DNA of 64,000 bases, from the NCBI GenBank assembly GCA_951217055.1, contig OX578283.1, forward strand, positions 69,592,278 to 69,656,277, written 5' to 3'. The DNA is from Gerris lacustris. Lineage: Eukaryota > Arthropoda > Insecta > Hemiptera > Gerridae. Positions 16,361 through 28,364 of this stretch are shown here, piece after piece. Position numbers and translations under genes: made by a program. The stretch's first letter is position 1; each line of letters begins with the position of its first letter. The notes beneath the pieces are model-generated. The model saw only the letters and a program-made list of their open reading frames with translations, ran no database searches and was not told where the DNA came from.

Positions 16361-16563
16361 ATGGAAACATCTCCTCCACGAGAATTCTTAACCATCGAAG
16401 ATTTAGACACTGGTAACTTTTAAACATACACAATACTATACCTGATCTTTTCCTTTTTACATTTCATTATTATTCAGTTATATATACTTAATGACAATGC
16501 ATAATAACTATATCTCATCAGATTATTACTATAAACCGTATTTTTATCCCTCTTGTCATCTAC
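16361..16563 (+). CDS. Candidate two-exon fragment at the right edge of the viral element
   Basis: ATG at 16,361 follows an initiator-like TCAGTT (A at 16,340). It opens 17 acidic codons ending in a possible donor (CTG|GTAACT, 16,412/16,413). A possible exon 2 (16,522-16,563), after CATCAG, keeps the phase and ends in C|GTAAGT at 16,563/16,564. No third exon is seen before the sequence changes character near 16,570, so the gene would be cut off or an artefact. There is no TATA at the usual distance. Weak evidence. Confidence 0.25.
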
Positions 16564-16569
16564 GTAAGT

Positions 16570-17520
16570 AAGTCAAAAGCCGCGGAAAAATATCGAACTC
16601 TAGGGCGAGGGCGAGGTCGAGGGCGATAACCCTAACCCGGAAGCGGCAGGGACAATATTTGGTGACCTTGGCATGTCGTTGGACAGTCTGGCACTGTTTT
16701 AGATGACCTTGGGATGTTGTTTCATGGTCCGGAACGGCTCGGCGACCTTGGCTCCAGGGCTCCCGTTAATTGACTCCTCCTATTTCCTCTACTCGTCTGT
16801 ATGAATGTATGTGTGTGTGTTATCATCATAGCGCCCAAGGTATTTAACCTAGAGAGTTGAAACTTGGCAGAAAAATCAGTCCTTACCTGTAATGGTGCCA
16901 CCCGGAAAATCAAATTTTCCCGCCATCTTGAACCCAGTTTGTTGAGTCAGCAAAAATTTAAAAAAATCGTAATAAATCGACTATGGTCCTGATCGAGTTG
17001 AAATATAACACGAATATACCTCTCTGTATGAATAACAAACCCACCAACTTTCATTTTGATATTGGCCGCCATTTTGAAGTTATCAATTTTTGATTTTTTA
17101 AACTTTGACGGCTAATAATACCGAAAGTATAAATAGGTTTTTGACGTATAGCATATCGTTGGAACCGGAAAAAATTAAGGAACAAATATAAAAAACCCCG
17201 ATGAAATTCTATTAATTAGTTTAAAAGTTATAAGCGAATATAATTATTTATTAGTGCGATAATTTTGATGACGGCAAAGTTAGTTTACATCTGTCAAAAT
17301 ACCGCCAAACTTCAAATAATTAAATAAAATATAGGTATTAAAAATAAGGTTTTTTGAAGAATGATAATAAATCAGTTTGTTCAGAACGGTCACCCATCCA
17401 AGTACTGACCACGTCCAATGCTACTTCCTCCTGCTGCGAATTTAGTGGCCTCTGAAGTGAGGAAAAGTTCCGAGGTACCCTATATATCCGATTTTTATTT
17501 TTAAAATGATGTATATTAAA
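16570..17520. other. Repeat-derived sequence to the right of the viral element
   Basis: The base composition and texture change near 16,570. There is a short GGGCGAGG-type repeat (16,600-16,625), then a segment with TTGGCCGCCATTTTGAAG near 17,064, a motif also found in the 28.4-29.0 kb tandem repeat. No gene is seen. This probably marks the return to host repeats, but no viral terminal repeat was found. Confidence 0.4.
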
Positions 17521-17523
17521 AAA

Positions 17524-18733
17524 TAGACTGCCAATTGGTGTGGCACATAGCTTCCTCGCATCCTGTCACGTACTTTATTGATTTTATGCTTTTACAAGCC
17601 AATTAATCTGGTGCTATCTGCGTTCTACTTTCGACAAACCATACAAATTTATTAAAAAATCACATGAATATACATTTGAAGATATAGGTGTAAATAAATG
17701 TTTGTGCGCATGTGGAAGAGAAACAAATAAGGGCAGAAGGTTGAAACTTATATGGGACCAGCAATAAGCTAATTGTGACCTACCACCAAAATTTTATTAA
17801 AATCGGACGTGTAGTTTTTAAGATATCTTGGTTTGCAAAAATTGAGCGACAGACCGACAGACCAGATATGGAACCAAAAATGTTCCCTGATGTCTGAAAC
17901 GGATATCTGTCTTGGATTTTTTTTAAATAGGAGCAGGGCCGTAACTACAATCTTGGGGGCCCTGGGCAAAGATTTTTCTGAGGGCCCTTCGTGGTGTCGG
18001 GGGAGTACCCCCCCCTCCCCCCCCCCGAAAAAAGGGTTGTTGGGGGGGGGCCCTCCCCCGGAAATCTTTTAAAAAATAACACCCTAAAACGTGTTTTAAT
18101 GCATTCTAGAGGTCAAATTTACCCACATCTAAAGTATTTTATTTTGCACACGACCCAAAATCGAAAATGTCTAATTTAGCCTCTATTCTATAGCTAAATC
18201 CTCACCTACCTCCTGGTTAATTTAGTTAGGCTACTACATAAATACATATATATATATATATATAACTTAGACGATCTCTTCGTAACAGTTTAAGGAAAAA
18301 ACTCTGATAAAGGTGAACATTATATTAACTAAGCGTCAGAGTTTTATGTCAGTTCACTGTGAAATAGTCCTTAAAAAACTTACTGGGGAACTACGTTTGT
18401 CATGGGGCCCCTGGTGCGTGAAAATATTGAATATTTTTCTGTAAATGCCTAGGGGCCCCCTAGTTTCAAAAGAACCTTTTAATAATAGTCCATAATTATT
18501 CTTTCCTGAAACGAATTCTTTTGATAAACGGCTTTTAAAATTCACATTATTCCGTTTTGCCCATTGAAATTCAAGTAGGGCCGATGGATAGGGGGCCCCC
18601 GCAGCCGGGGGCCCCGGGGCACTGCCCCGGTTGCCCCGGTGGTAGTTACGGCCCTGAATAGGAGGCCTAAAAATGTTTCGTTCTTCAGAGCGATCACATA
18701 GCTTTCGTTACTTTCCGTAAGCTCGGAAGCAAA
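17524..18733 (+). repeat. Dispersed ~600-bp repeat, split by a hAT-like insertion
   Basis: This family starts TAGACTGCCAATTGGTGTGG and ends with GCTTCCG...CGGAAGC, a nested hairpin. Here the copy is interrupted at 17,934-18,656 by a hAT-like element. It contains no intact gene. Copies occur about 15 times in the window in both orientations. Confidence 0.85.
17934..18656. mobile_element. hAT-like non-autonomous element, 723 bp, with TSD
   Basis: It has 15-bp perfect inverted ends (CAGGGCCGTAACTAC) and is flanked by the identical 8-bp target duplication AATAGGAG (17,926-17,933 and 18,657-18,664). The 8-bp duplication and CAGGG ends are those of the hAT superfamily. GC-rich ends, AT-rich interior, no transposase frame. 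Confidence 0.9.
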
Positions 18734-18739
18734 ACTTGT

Positions 18740-18968
18740 GCGTATATTGAAGAAAAACCAATGGGTCCAGAAATGTCAAACTCGTATATAACTGACAATA
18801 AACTAAATATGAACTACCATCTAAATTCATTAGAATCGGACGAATAATTTTTAAGATATCATGGTTTACAAACATGTTGAACGAAAGACAGATAAGAGAC
18901 CAAAAATATTCCCTGGGGTCTAAAACGGATTTATTTACAGGAATTTTTGAAATCAGACTCATAAAATA
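18740..18968 (+). repeat. Diverged fragment of the ~600-bp dispersed repeat
   Basis: Matches the internal and 3' part of the family (ACTACCATC.AAATTCATTAG, CGGACGA..AATTTTTAAGATAT, CCCTG.GGTCT.AAACGGAT) but lacks the hairpin end. Confidence 0.6.
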
Positions 18969-19734
18969 AAAATATGTGTGAGGCTCTCACGCATCAGAAG
19001 TGAAACTTTAAGTTCTAGAATGCATTGCTCTCTTTCATTTTTTGACGAATTTATTATTTCAGTATTAAGAAATGATTATGGGAAATTTAATTGAAAAAAA
19101 AAATATTGCTACGCTAAGGCAACCACATTTATTCCAATAAAAATAAATGTTTGTTTTGATTTACTGGTCTTTAAGTAGATATAATACAATTAATCTGTAA
19201 AAATGTTACACTTGGACGAGTCTCAAATCGCAAACTTCGTTGCACGATTTTACTATATGAAAAAATTCACTCTACCGCCGCCAAAGACGTTTCACTTCAA
19301 AAATTCTTTCTTCAGAATGATGACTTGGATTCCGTTACCTTGGTAAGCTTGAAAGCAATATTAAAAGTTTCCGGATAGACAGACAGACATGGAAGGTTTA
19401 GTGCAAGACTGCAAGACGTTAACAACTAAGAATAAAGCTGAAATGTTTTATGAAGTATTGTTTGCTTTATTCCTAGAATACAGCTGAGGATGAAGGATCG
19501 TTAATTACTAATAAAAATAATTAAAAGAATTTTTTTCTTTGTTTACTTCAAATATTCCCCGAGATCAAGTTACTAACCCAATTTTCTGAATTCATCGAAG
19601 ATACTCGAATGTTAAAATTGTCACAAATTAATTCTAGCGAATAGGCGAAGTAGTGAATGTGACGGATTGACTGTATGCAGTACACTCAGTATACTGTACA
19701 CATTATACATATACAGTACACAGTATACAGCAAG

Positions 19735-21315
19735 AGCGGCTCCAGAGAGGATGGGGGGGGGGGTGAGGAGGTGTTATGGAATACCTCTAACCATACGGAA
19801 GGCAGGAGGTTCTTCCCCGGGGAAAATTTTAAATTTGCTCACTAAAAACGTGTTTTAAGATATTTTTTTACATAATTTTTACAAGAAAATAACAGTTTCA
19901 AAACCTTTATACTTGATTATATACTGCCTTTATTTGCTTATAGCTTTATAGCTGTAGCTGACTTGTTATCAAATGAATGTAGCTATCAACAAAATGAAAA
20001 GTATATTGTAAACATGGTCAAACAAGGCATAGTCCCAGTTCTAACCATGATGTACTAATATCAATTTAAAACACTAGAAAAGTTTAATTATTATTGATAA
20101 TTTTACGTCCAGGATATAATTACTCAATTTAGCTGAAAGAAAATATTTTTAAAAACATTATATTGCAACATTTCATAAAATAGACTGCCAACTGGTGTGG
20201 CACATAGCTTCCTCGCATGCTATCACGTACTTTATTGATTTTATGCATTTACAATCCATTATTGTCTAATTTGTTTAATTGTTTCCCCCATTTTTTTAAT
20301 CATTCAAAACTGTTTTGATTTTTTACATGAATTGATCAATTTAGCAAAAGTTAAAGAGCGCAGACGGTTCAAAGTAATCTGGGGCTATCTCTTGGACTCT
20401 TTCGATGAACTATAAAAGTTTCATACAAATCAGATAAGTAATTCTAAAGCTATAGGTGTAAACAAATGTATGTTTGTGCGCATGTGGAAGAAAAACAAAT
20501 GAGCCTAGAAGGTTGAAACTTATATGGGACCAACAGTGAGCTACTCATGACCTACCACCCAAATTTCATTAAAATTGGATGTATGGTTTTTAAGCTATAT
20601 TGGTTCGCAAAAATTGAACGACACACCGACCGACAGACCGACAGACAGACACGGAACCAAAAATGTTCTCTGATGTCTGAAATGGAATCTGTCTTGGAAT
20701 TATTAGAATCGGAGACATCAAATATTTTCGTTCTTCAGAACGATCACATAGCTTCCGTTACCTTCGGTAAGCTCGGAGGCAAAATTTAATTTACAAATTC
20801 AAGCCGCTTTGTTTCCTTTGGCGTACCAGTCATTAATTTTTTCAGTATCAAGCAAGCGTTGCTTACTGGTAGAGTAGCGAGAATTTCATCAATGACTTGA
20901 TATAATTAGGAACAAAGTCGAAATTGATTAAATTAATAGGTTTTCCGGGGATTTTCCTAGTCCTCAACGTAGAGTCTTTGAAAGATACCCAACAAACTTC
21001 ATTTGCCCTTTACGTCACTCGCTATTTTATTTTTTCCACAGCTGGCACTCGGTGCATAGTTCTTCTGTCTACAAGTTTCTTGACCACGGTATGAATCTGA
21101 TGTTATACTTGTAATTTTTTTTTTGGAAAGTGGAGGTAAATATTGTCGAGATAGAAATAAAAATTGTTAAAATACTATGAAAATAATGGAAGGTAAACAA
21201 TTCACTTTTTCACAAAACTACTAAACTGTCGAGTAATTACAAAACAAATCTTGTAATGGAAACAAATCTCGTGGGGGCCATGGCCCCTATTCCCCCCCCC
21301 CCCTCTGGAGGCGCC
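19735..21315. mobile_element. Probable hAT-like element inserted in a short tandem array
   Basis: The ends share GCG(G/C)CTCCAGAG in inverted orientation, next to G-rich (left) and C-rich (right) runs. The same CAGTATAC-type tandem repeat flanks both sides (19,680-19,734 and 21,316-21,500), so the target was the array. It encloses a copy of the ~600-bp repeat (20,181-20,788). The exact duplication is hard to read because the target itself is repetitive. Confidence 0.55.
20181..20788 (+). repeat. Full-length copy of the ~600-bp dispersed repeat
   Basis: Runs from TAGACTGCCAACTGG to the terminal GGTAAGCTCGGAGGC hairpin arm. It is the cleanest uninterrupted plus-orientation copy and defines the unit length of about 608 bp. 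It contains a CCGACAGACCGACAGACAGAC short tandem tract. Confidence 0.85.
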
Positions 21316-21500
21316 ACTACAGTATATATATGGTATACTACAGTAGACAGTATACTGTAGGCAGCATGCAATAGACAGTATACAGTATACAGTAGACAGT
21401 ATACAGAAGACAGTATACAGTAGACAGTATACAGTAGACAGTATTCAGTAGCCAGTATGCAGTATACAGTATACAGTAAACAGTATACAGTGCACAATAA
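21316..21500. repeat. Minisatellite, ~14-bp unit (AGACAGTATACAGT)
   Basis: About a dozen imperfect copies of CAGTATACAGTAGA. Its left flank continues at 19,680-19,734 on the other side of an insertion. Confidence 0.8.
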
Positions 21501-22184
21501 ATTCTCTGTTCATTGTGAAACAATAAACTCTAAACTTTGTATCACAATGCAAGAATGTGTTAAAATTAAACAATAAAAAAAGTTTTTGTGCGAAATGCGA
21601 TCTGCTATATATTAGAAATTTAAATGTTTATTTTTTTGTTAGCGGTGGTTCTAGTCTCGACCAGACTGAAGCCCACAGGCAGCAATTCCCGTATGCTAAT
21701 ATTCTATCCTTGAGCTTGGAACCCATGGCATGAGATGAAAATTCGGTTAGGGTGGGGCCCGGGGCTCGCCACTGAACCACTGCTACCTCGCCTCCTATAT
21801 ACAGCTTCGTATACTTAACTATGATAAGTTGATAAGGCAACTTCTCTTATTACCAAGTAGAATAATGTTCTTCTAATTCAGAAGCTGCATCTCTGGCAAG
21901 AACTTCTAATACTTTCTCTAACTCTTCTACAACATCTTCATATAAGTCGTCCGGAAGCTTGCATTAAGTTAACCCGGTGTAATTTAAACATCTGTTCGTT
22001 ATTAAGTAATTGAATGAAACGTATCCGTATAGTCTCTTCAGAAGTAAACATTTTAGGGAATTTTATTCAAGTATATAAATCTAGATTAAATACGATTCTG
22101 GGTAAATCCTTAGTTATTATTTCTTTTGATTAGTTAAATTGGTTTTAGTGTGCTCAAGTTTTTAACCTTAGATCTTTGACCTTT

Positions 22185-22797
22185 GCTTCCGAGCTTACCG
22201 GAGGTAACGGAAGCTATGTGATCGTTCTGAAGAACCAAAAAAATTTTATGACTCCGATTTCAAAAATTCCAAGACAGAAATACGTTTCAGACATCAGGGA
22301 TCATTTTTGGTTCCGTGTCTGTCTGTCGGTCTGTTGGTCTGTAAGTCTGTCGTTCAATTTTTGCGAACCGACGTATCTTAAAACACGTCCAATTTCAATG
22401 AAATTTAGGTGGTACGTCATGAGTAGCCCATTGTTGGTCCCATATAAGTTTTAACCTTCTGCGCTTATTTGTTTTACTTCCACATGTGCACAAACATACA
22501 TTAATTTACACCTATAGCTTCAAAAGTACTTATCTGATTTGTATGAAACTTTTATAGTTTATCGAAATTAGCCCGCAGATAGCCCCAGATTAATTTGAAC
22601 CGTCTGCGCTATTTAACTTTTGCTTAATTGATACTTTAATTCAAGTATAAAATCAAAACAATTTTGACAGATTAAAAAAACGGAGGAAACAATTAAACAA
22701 ATTAACAATAATGACTTGTAACTGATTAAAATATAAAATTAATAATGTATGTGATAGGATGCGAGGAAGCTATGTGCCATACCAATTGGCAGCCTAT
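22185..22797 (-). repeat. Full-length copy of the ~600-bp dispersed repeat
   Basis: Inverted copy beginning with the GCTTCCGAGCTTACCG hairpin and ending ACCAATTGGCAGCCTA. Length 613 bp. Confidence 0.85.
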
Positions 22798-23009
22798 TTT
22801 AAAACTGCTCCTTGTTACAAAATTTGTAAAAACGATTCCGGTTGTAGCATCTTCATAAATTTTCTCTTTTTTTTTTTAAATACACAAAGTGTCACGTTTT
22901 ATATGGCAATGATGGAAGGTCAAAAAGAACTAACCTAAACATAAAATAACTATAACCTTCCATAATTTTCCCTAAAATAAAAATATTAAAAAAAAAATAA
23001 AAAAAGTTA

Positions 23010-23348
23010 ATCCAATTATAATTATTATTAACTACGGGAGGCATACAGAGAAAAATTGACCCCAGGTGCAGGTACTAATTGAGTACTTTATATAATTATA
23101 AGCGTTAATTCTCGGTCTAGTTCTATTGTCGTGAATATTTGGCTATCTAGACTTGTAGAAAAGATTGAAAGCTTAGATTCGGGACTTGGTGTCGGTAACG
23201 ACAGAGAAAATCATTCTCCAGTATAGCTCAGTTGGTTAGAGCGCCTGTAACGGATTTGTAGGAGGCCCGTGGTTCAAGTCCCGGTGCTGGGGGTATATTT
23301 TTCTCGTATGTCTCCCTTAGTTAATGATAATTATAATTAAATTTAATT
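23010..23348 (+). repeat. TIR element with an embedded tRNA-like sequence
   Basis: Both ends carry inverted copies of TTAACTACGGGAGGCATAC-type sequence. Inside, about 23,219-23,292, is a tRNA-like block: an acceptor-like CCAGTAT pairs with GTGCTGG, a D-arm A-box (TAGCTCAGTTGG), and a T-arm B-box (GGTTCAAGTCC). The anticodon arm is degenerate, so this is not a functional tRNA gene. Related copies are at 46,060-48,630 and about 50,190-50,340. Confidence 0.7.
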
Positions 23349-24994
23349 TTAATTTAAAATAATTATAATTTTTATTTAAATTAAAAAATAAATTAACCTC
23401 CAAAAAAAAAAAAAAAATAAATAAATATATTGGTATTTAAGCAGTAAAGAAATATTTATTTACTTGTTTAATTTTTAATTATCTACTCATATATTTATTT
23501 TTTTAATAATAATTTAAGAAGGGTGATGACGATGACAAACCATTTGGGGCTAATTTGATTCCTGGGGGGGCTAATTTGGTTTCTGGGGGGCTCAAGCCCC
23601 CTTAGCCCCACCCTAGGATCGCCACTGACTAGTCTGCATAGCTGTAAAAAGTTGGCAATACTACTTGTGAACAGACTATTTATAAATTTTAGGAAACGTG
23701 TTATCTAACATTTTAGTGTTAACAGGAACTATAGTTTGTCGGACTTAACAAAGAACTTAAGCGAACAAAAGCATTCCACTCGATAACTTGTCTTAGGTAG
23801 GTATATGGTACAGGTCACAAGTATGTACTGGTTTTAATTTTAGTACCTGGATCTCAGCTGTTAAGGAATAATAGTTTTACAACAATGATATAATCAGGCA
23901 AGGTTATATATATCAGTAGAGTACAATTGAAGATGAAAAGGGGTAAAGGTAAAGCCCTGCCAGAACCCAGAACTAGGGTTTTGGACAAAATTGTTGATCA
24001 TAGACTTGGACCGTTCCAAACACAGCAGCTATCAACATCTGCAAAACTACCTGATACCGCTTGAACCTTGCTTGAGAAAATAGAACGTATCTACAAATAA
24101 ATGAGCAGAAGAATGTCCATGTCACTTTCACTCCCATGTAATTCAACTCGTCTAAACTAAACACATCATACATTTTAACTCTGACAGCGCGGGAAAATCG
24201 GAAAAAAATTCGGGAGGAGACTCAATAAGAGCTTGAGATTTTGGCGGGTAATATGTCGGGCCAAGTAGGCAAACAAAAATATCACTCTTAGAGGGGCGAG
24301 GCACTCAGGATAACCGTTCGAGAAGACTTCGTAACCTCCACCCTTTGAATCTACATTATGGAGTAAATTTTCAAGATATATTATAATATTGGGTTAAATT
24401 AAATCAGATACAGAGCAATAAAAAAAATCAGCAATACGCACAAAAACAAATTATGAATTAAAAAAGAACATTCATCTATGTGCAAACAAAAGAAGAGGGT
24501 CAATATTGATATATTTCTGAGATGGATTATAGTTATATCACTCTTTATCTAAGAAGTTTTAAGCATTCACTTTGTATACTTCATAACCATTACATTTGTT
24601 GAACATCAAAGGAAAAATAAATTTATAATAATTGCAAGAAATATTCGTAAATAAGAAGTTAAAGTCAAAGGACAAAGCTAGTTATAAAGATGGCGATTTG
24701 AAATGGAGTAACATAACCTTAATATAACACAAATGTAACATCACATTCACTTCTTAGCAACATCACATTCACTTCTTAGCAACATCACATTCACTTAAGA
24801 AAATGCTTTTCTTTTAATTTTGCCTTAACTCTGCGCTAAGTACAAATAGTTAGTTACTTTTAATTTTGTCTCTTTTCTGATTCTAACTCCACTATGTATA
24901 AGTCGATAGCATCGGAGCGTGTACACATTCAAATTATGACATAACTGCACAGTTATGATACTACACATGCTCAGGTTCACCTGTTCAGGTTTAC

Positions 24995-25163
24995 CTGTCA
25001 GGCAGACCGGCAGAATGACCGACAGACACGGAACCAACAACGTTCACTGATGTGTGAAACGGATTTCTGTCTTGGAATTTTTGAAATCGGAGACATAAAA
25101 TATTTTCGTTCTTCAGAACGATCACATAGCTTCCGTTACCTTCGGTAAGCTTGGAAGCAAAAA
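24995..25163 (+). repeat. 3' fragment of the ~600-bp dispersed repeat
   Basis: Contains the last 170 bp of the family, including GATCACATAGCTTCCG and the hairpin end. Confidence 0.75.
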
Positions 25164-25925
25164 TGTGTGTATCATAAATAATTAAATTAACACGTCTTTT
25201 TTTTTTTTAAAAAAAATGAAAAATCAGAAAGTGCAATTATTTTTAATTGTTTAATGCAAAGGTAAACTTTGTAACCAAATGAGATCATAACATAGAAGAG
25301 TTTACATACTTAGAAATCTTATTGACGTGTTTTACGATTGCAACGTGACAAACATTTTAAAAACAAATATATAAAAATGTTAAAATGCATTGCACATTCA
25401 TTTAAGATGAGTAGGAGGAAGGAGTTATAATGACCAGATATAATCACAGGCATAACTAATAAGCTGAACTCTTGGAATGTACTCAGCCGGCTAATTTATA
25501 GACATTATTTAAGGACTTGGCTTCGAACAAGTCAAACCTTCATAAAGAATCACCTGTAGTAAATTCTCCCCTCTTCAAAAAAAGAATCCTATAACAGATT
25601 TATAATAATAAATATCCAATAGGGTTGCGGTGTCGATTGAAAATCATTTCAAGTCAATTAGTACGTTATTTATGATTTCTCAAATTATTTTTATAATTTT
25701 AACTTGTTAGTAAAAGGGGGAAGAAAAATTTGTAAAGATCACTAACCTCATGTGATTATCAAAGTGGAAATAATTGATTTTTATCTTGTAGATAAAAGAA
25801 AAGCAAAAAAAGAAATAATCCAGCAAATCTATTCGTTTGAGCAAACAACATAATTAATAATTAATTGAGTCGTGAATCAGAGAGCAGAACTTGATTATGA
25901 CTCAAAGTTAATTTTTAAATAATAA

Positions 25926-25980
25926 ATAGACTGCCAATTGGTGTGGCACATACCTTCCTCGCATCCTATTACCTACTTAT
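25926..25980 (+). repeat. 5' fragment of the ~600-bp dispersed repeat
   Basis: Only the first 55 bp (TAGACTGCCAATTGGTGTGG...) are present; unrelated repeat sequence follows. Confidence 0.7.
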
Positions 25981-26204
25981 ATCGAAACAGAGAAGACAAG
26001 AAGAAGAAAGAATAATAATTAATATAAATATGCAATTTTTCAAAACTGGTCTTATTTTCAAGTTTTTTTTTTTTTTTTTTTATTTTTTTTTTCTTCGCCT
26101 TATTTGTATATATGTGCAAAATTTGGGGAAGATTGAATCACGGGAAGTGGTTCAAAATTGGGGAAACGGAAATGTGCGATGGAACTTACAAAGCAAAGTA
26201 ATAT

Positions 26205-26792
26205 AAGACCAGTAAAAATCGGTCCGAGACAACTCAAACTTTCTCATATAAGAGTTCATAATTACTTGGGCCCATTGTTTTCTATTTATTAGTTTTTGTA
26301 TGTACATTTAATTATTATTGAACATTTCATCAAAATGTATCATAAAAATAACTTCTCCTGGGCGGGGAATCGAACCCGGGCTCTCTCTGTCCGTGTTTTT
26401 AGCTATCTTCTCAGGAACTAGATTTTTCCCGGGAAAACGGCTTATATCATTAGATTTGTATTTAAATGGACTACATTTTAGAATTTTTTAATCAAAATTG
26501 TCGGAACCGTTTGCGAGAAATAATTGTTTTTCAGATTTTTTGAGGGGTAGCACCCCCAAATTTGGAGCTAAAATTAATTTCTCGATTTCGCCTCGGGGTA
26601 TGATTTTTCTGAACATGTATGCCAAATTTCGTCAAAATCGGCCTAGTAGTTTCGGCTCCAGACGTCTGCACAGATGACAGACATTTTCTAAAAACCTTTT
26701 TTGGAATCAGGGGACCTCAAAACGTGTAAATCCATCAAAATCGAATTTTCGCGCCATCGCAATACTTTCTCTTCATATGAGAAAGTAAAAGA
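26205..26792 (-). repeat. Dispersed repeat with pol III B-box-like motif
   Basis: Inverted relative to the copy at 63,214-63,838. Shared blocks include TTACTTTCTCATATGAGAAAG-type palindromic ends, GTCTGTCATCTGTGCAGACG and CCCGGGTTCGATTCC (a B-box). The B-box suggests tRNA ancestry, but no complete tRNA fold is seen. Confidence 0.7.
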
Positions 26793-27182
26793 CTAGTGAT
26801 GCGGTGCATAAAGAACTCGCATAGATTGAGGTCTTATGAGTACATCACCCATACTATGTTTTCAATATTGCTACCAGGATAATTTTTCGGTGAAAACCTA
26901 ACATATTCTTATTCAACCTGAAAACAGGTTTAAAATCATTTTACGAAAAACAGCAATAAGAATAAGCTTACTTTTTAACACCCTCATCTCGGTCACATTT
27001 GTTGAAAAACTTTGCTACTCATAAAGCCTTTTAAAACAATGTATGGTATATCATGCTGACTACAATCTTCCTCTTTAATCGTCATATTATAGGACCGAGA
27101 TGATGTGAGCCGAATTAAATTTCGTATAAATTCGCAAGTTCACAGGAGCTAAACTGTTTTCCTTTCATCCGTACATAATCCA

Positions 27183-28345
27183 TATTTAATAAAGTCTTTG
27201 AAGGCTCACCACGCTCACCAGTTTTTACCTATATAATCTTTATTTAATAATATTAATGCAGGCTCGCTACGCTCGCCTGGTTATATAGCGCTTGTAACTA
27301 ATATTTATTTAATAATAGTAATACATGCTCGCTACGCTCGCCAATTTATACCGCATTTCTATATAATATTTATTTAATAAAAATATTGCGGGTTCGCTGC
27401 GCTCGCCTGTTTATATAGCATTTTTACATTATCTTTATTTAATAAAAATGATTGCAGGCTCGCTGCGCTCGCCTGGTTATACAACATTTGTACGTAATAT
27501 TTATTTAATAATATAAATGCAGGCTCGCTACGCTCGCCGGTTTATACAACATTTCACATAATCTTAATTTAATAACGATAATGCAGGCTCGCTTCGCTCG
27601 CCTGCTTATATAGCATGCATTTGTAGTAAATATTTTATTTAATAAAATGATTGCAGGCTCACTACGCTCGCCTGTTATAAATGTAATATTAATGCAGGCT
27701 CGCTACGCTCGCCTGTTTATACAGTATTTCTACATAATCTTTATTTAATAATATTATTGCAGGCTCGCTGCGCTCGCCTGTTCATACAGCATACATTTGT
27801 AGTAAATATTTTATTTAATAAAATGATTGCAGGCTCACTACGCTCGCCTGTTATAAAAGTAATATTAATACAGGCTCGCTACGCTCGCCTGTTTATACAG
27901 CATTTCTACATAATCTTTATTTAATAATTTTATGCAGGCTCGCTACGCTCGCCTGTTATAAAAGCATTACTGCATAATCTTTATTTAATAATATTATTTC
28001 AGGCTCGCTGCGCTCGCCTGTTATAAAAGCATTTCTGCATTATCTTTATTTATTAATATTAATGCAGGCTCGCTACGCTCGCCTGTTATAAAAGCATTTC
28101 TGCATAATCTTTATTTAATAATATTAATGCAGGCTCGCTACGCTCGCCTGTTATAAAAGCATTTCTGCATAATCTTTATTTAATAATATTATTGCAGGCT
28201 CGCCTGTTTATACAGCATTTGTAGTAAATATTTTATTTAATAAAATTATTGCAGGCTCACTACGCTCACCTGTTGTAAAAGTATTTGTACATAATAATTA
28301 TATAATAAAATGAATGCCAGCTCGCTGTGCTCGCCTTTTTATACA
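27183..28345. repeat. Minisatellite, ~65-bp unit with GCTCGCTACGCTCGC core
   Basis: About 18 units. Each has a conserved, nearly self-complementary core (AGGCTCGCTACGCTCGCCT), then a variable AT-rich spacer with CATAATCTTTATTTAATAAT. Some pairs of units form a longer higher-order repeat (the T.TAGTAAATATTTTATTTAA version recurs). No coding potential. Confidence 0.9.
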
Positions 28346-28364
28346 GTATTAGTACATAATCTGT

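Noticed and set aside
1..16570. Terminal inverted repeats of the viral element
   Set aside because: I compared the first 50 bp with the 15.7-17.5 kb region by eye and found no convincing inverted match; the left end probably lies outside the window.
23219..23292. tRNA gene
   Set aside because: The A-box, B-box and acceptor pairing are present, but the anticodon arm is degenerate and the unit is part of a dispersed repeat.
27183..28345. CRISPR-like look: short conserved cores with variable spacers
   Set aside because: Eukaryotic context, AT-rich spacers related to each other, no cas genes. It is a minisatellite.
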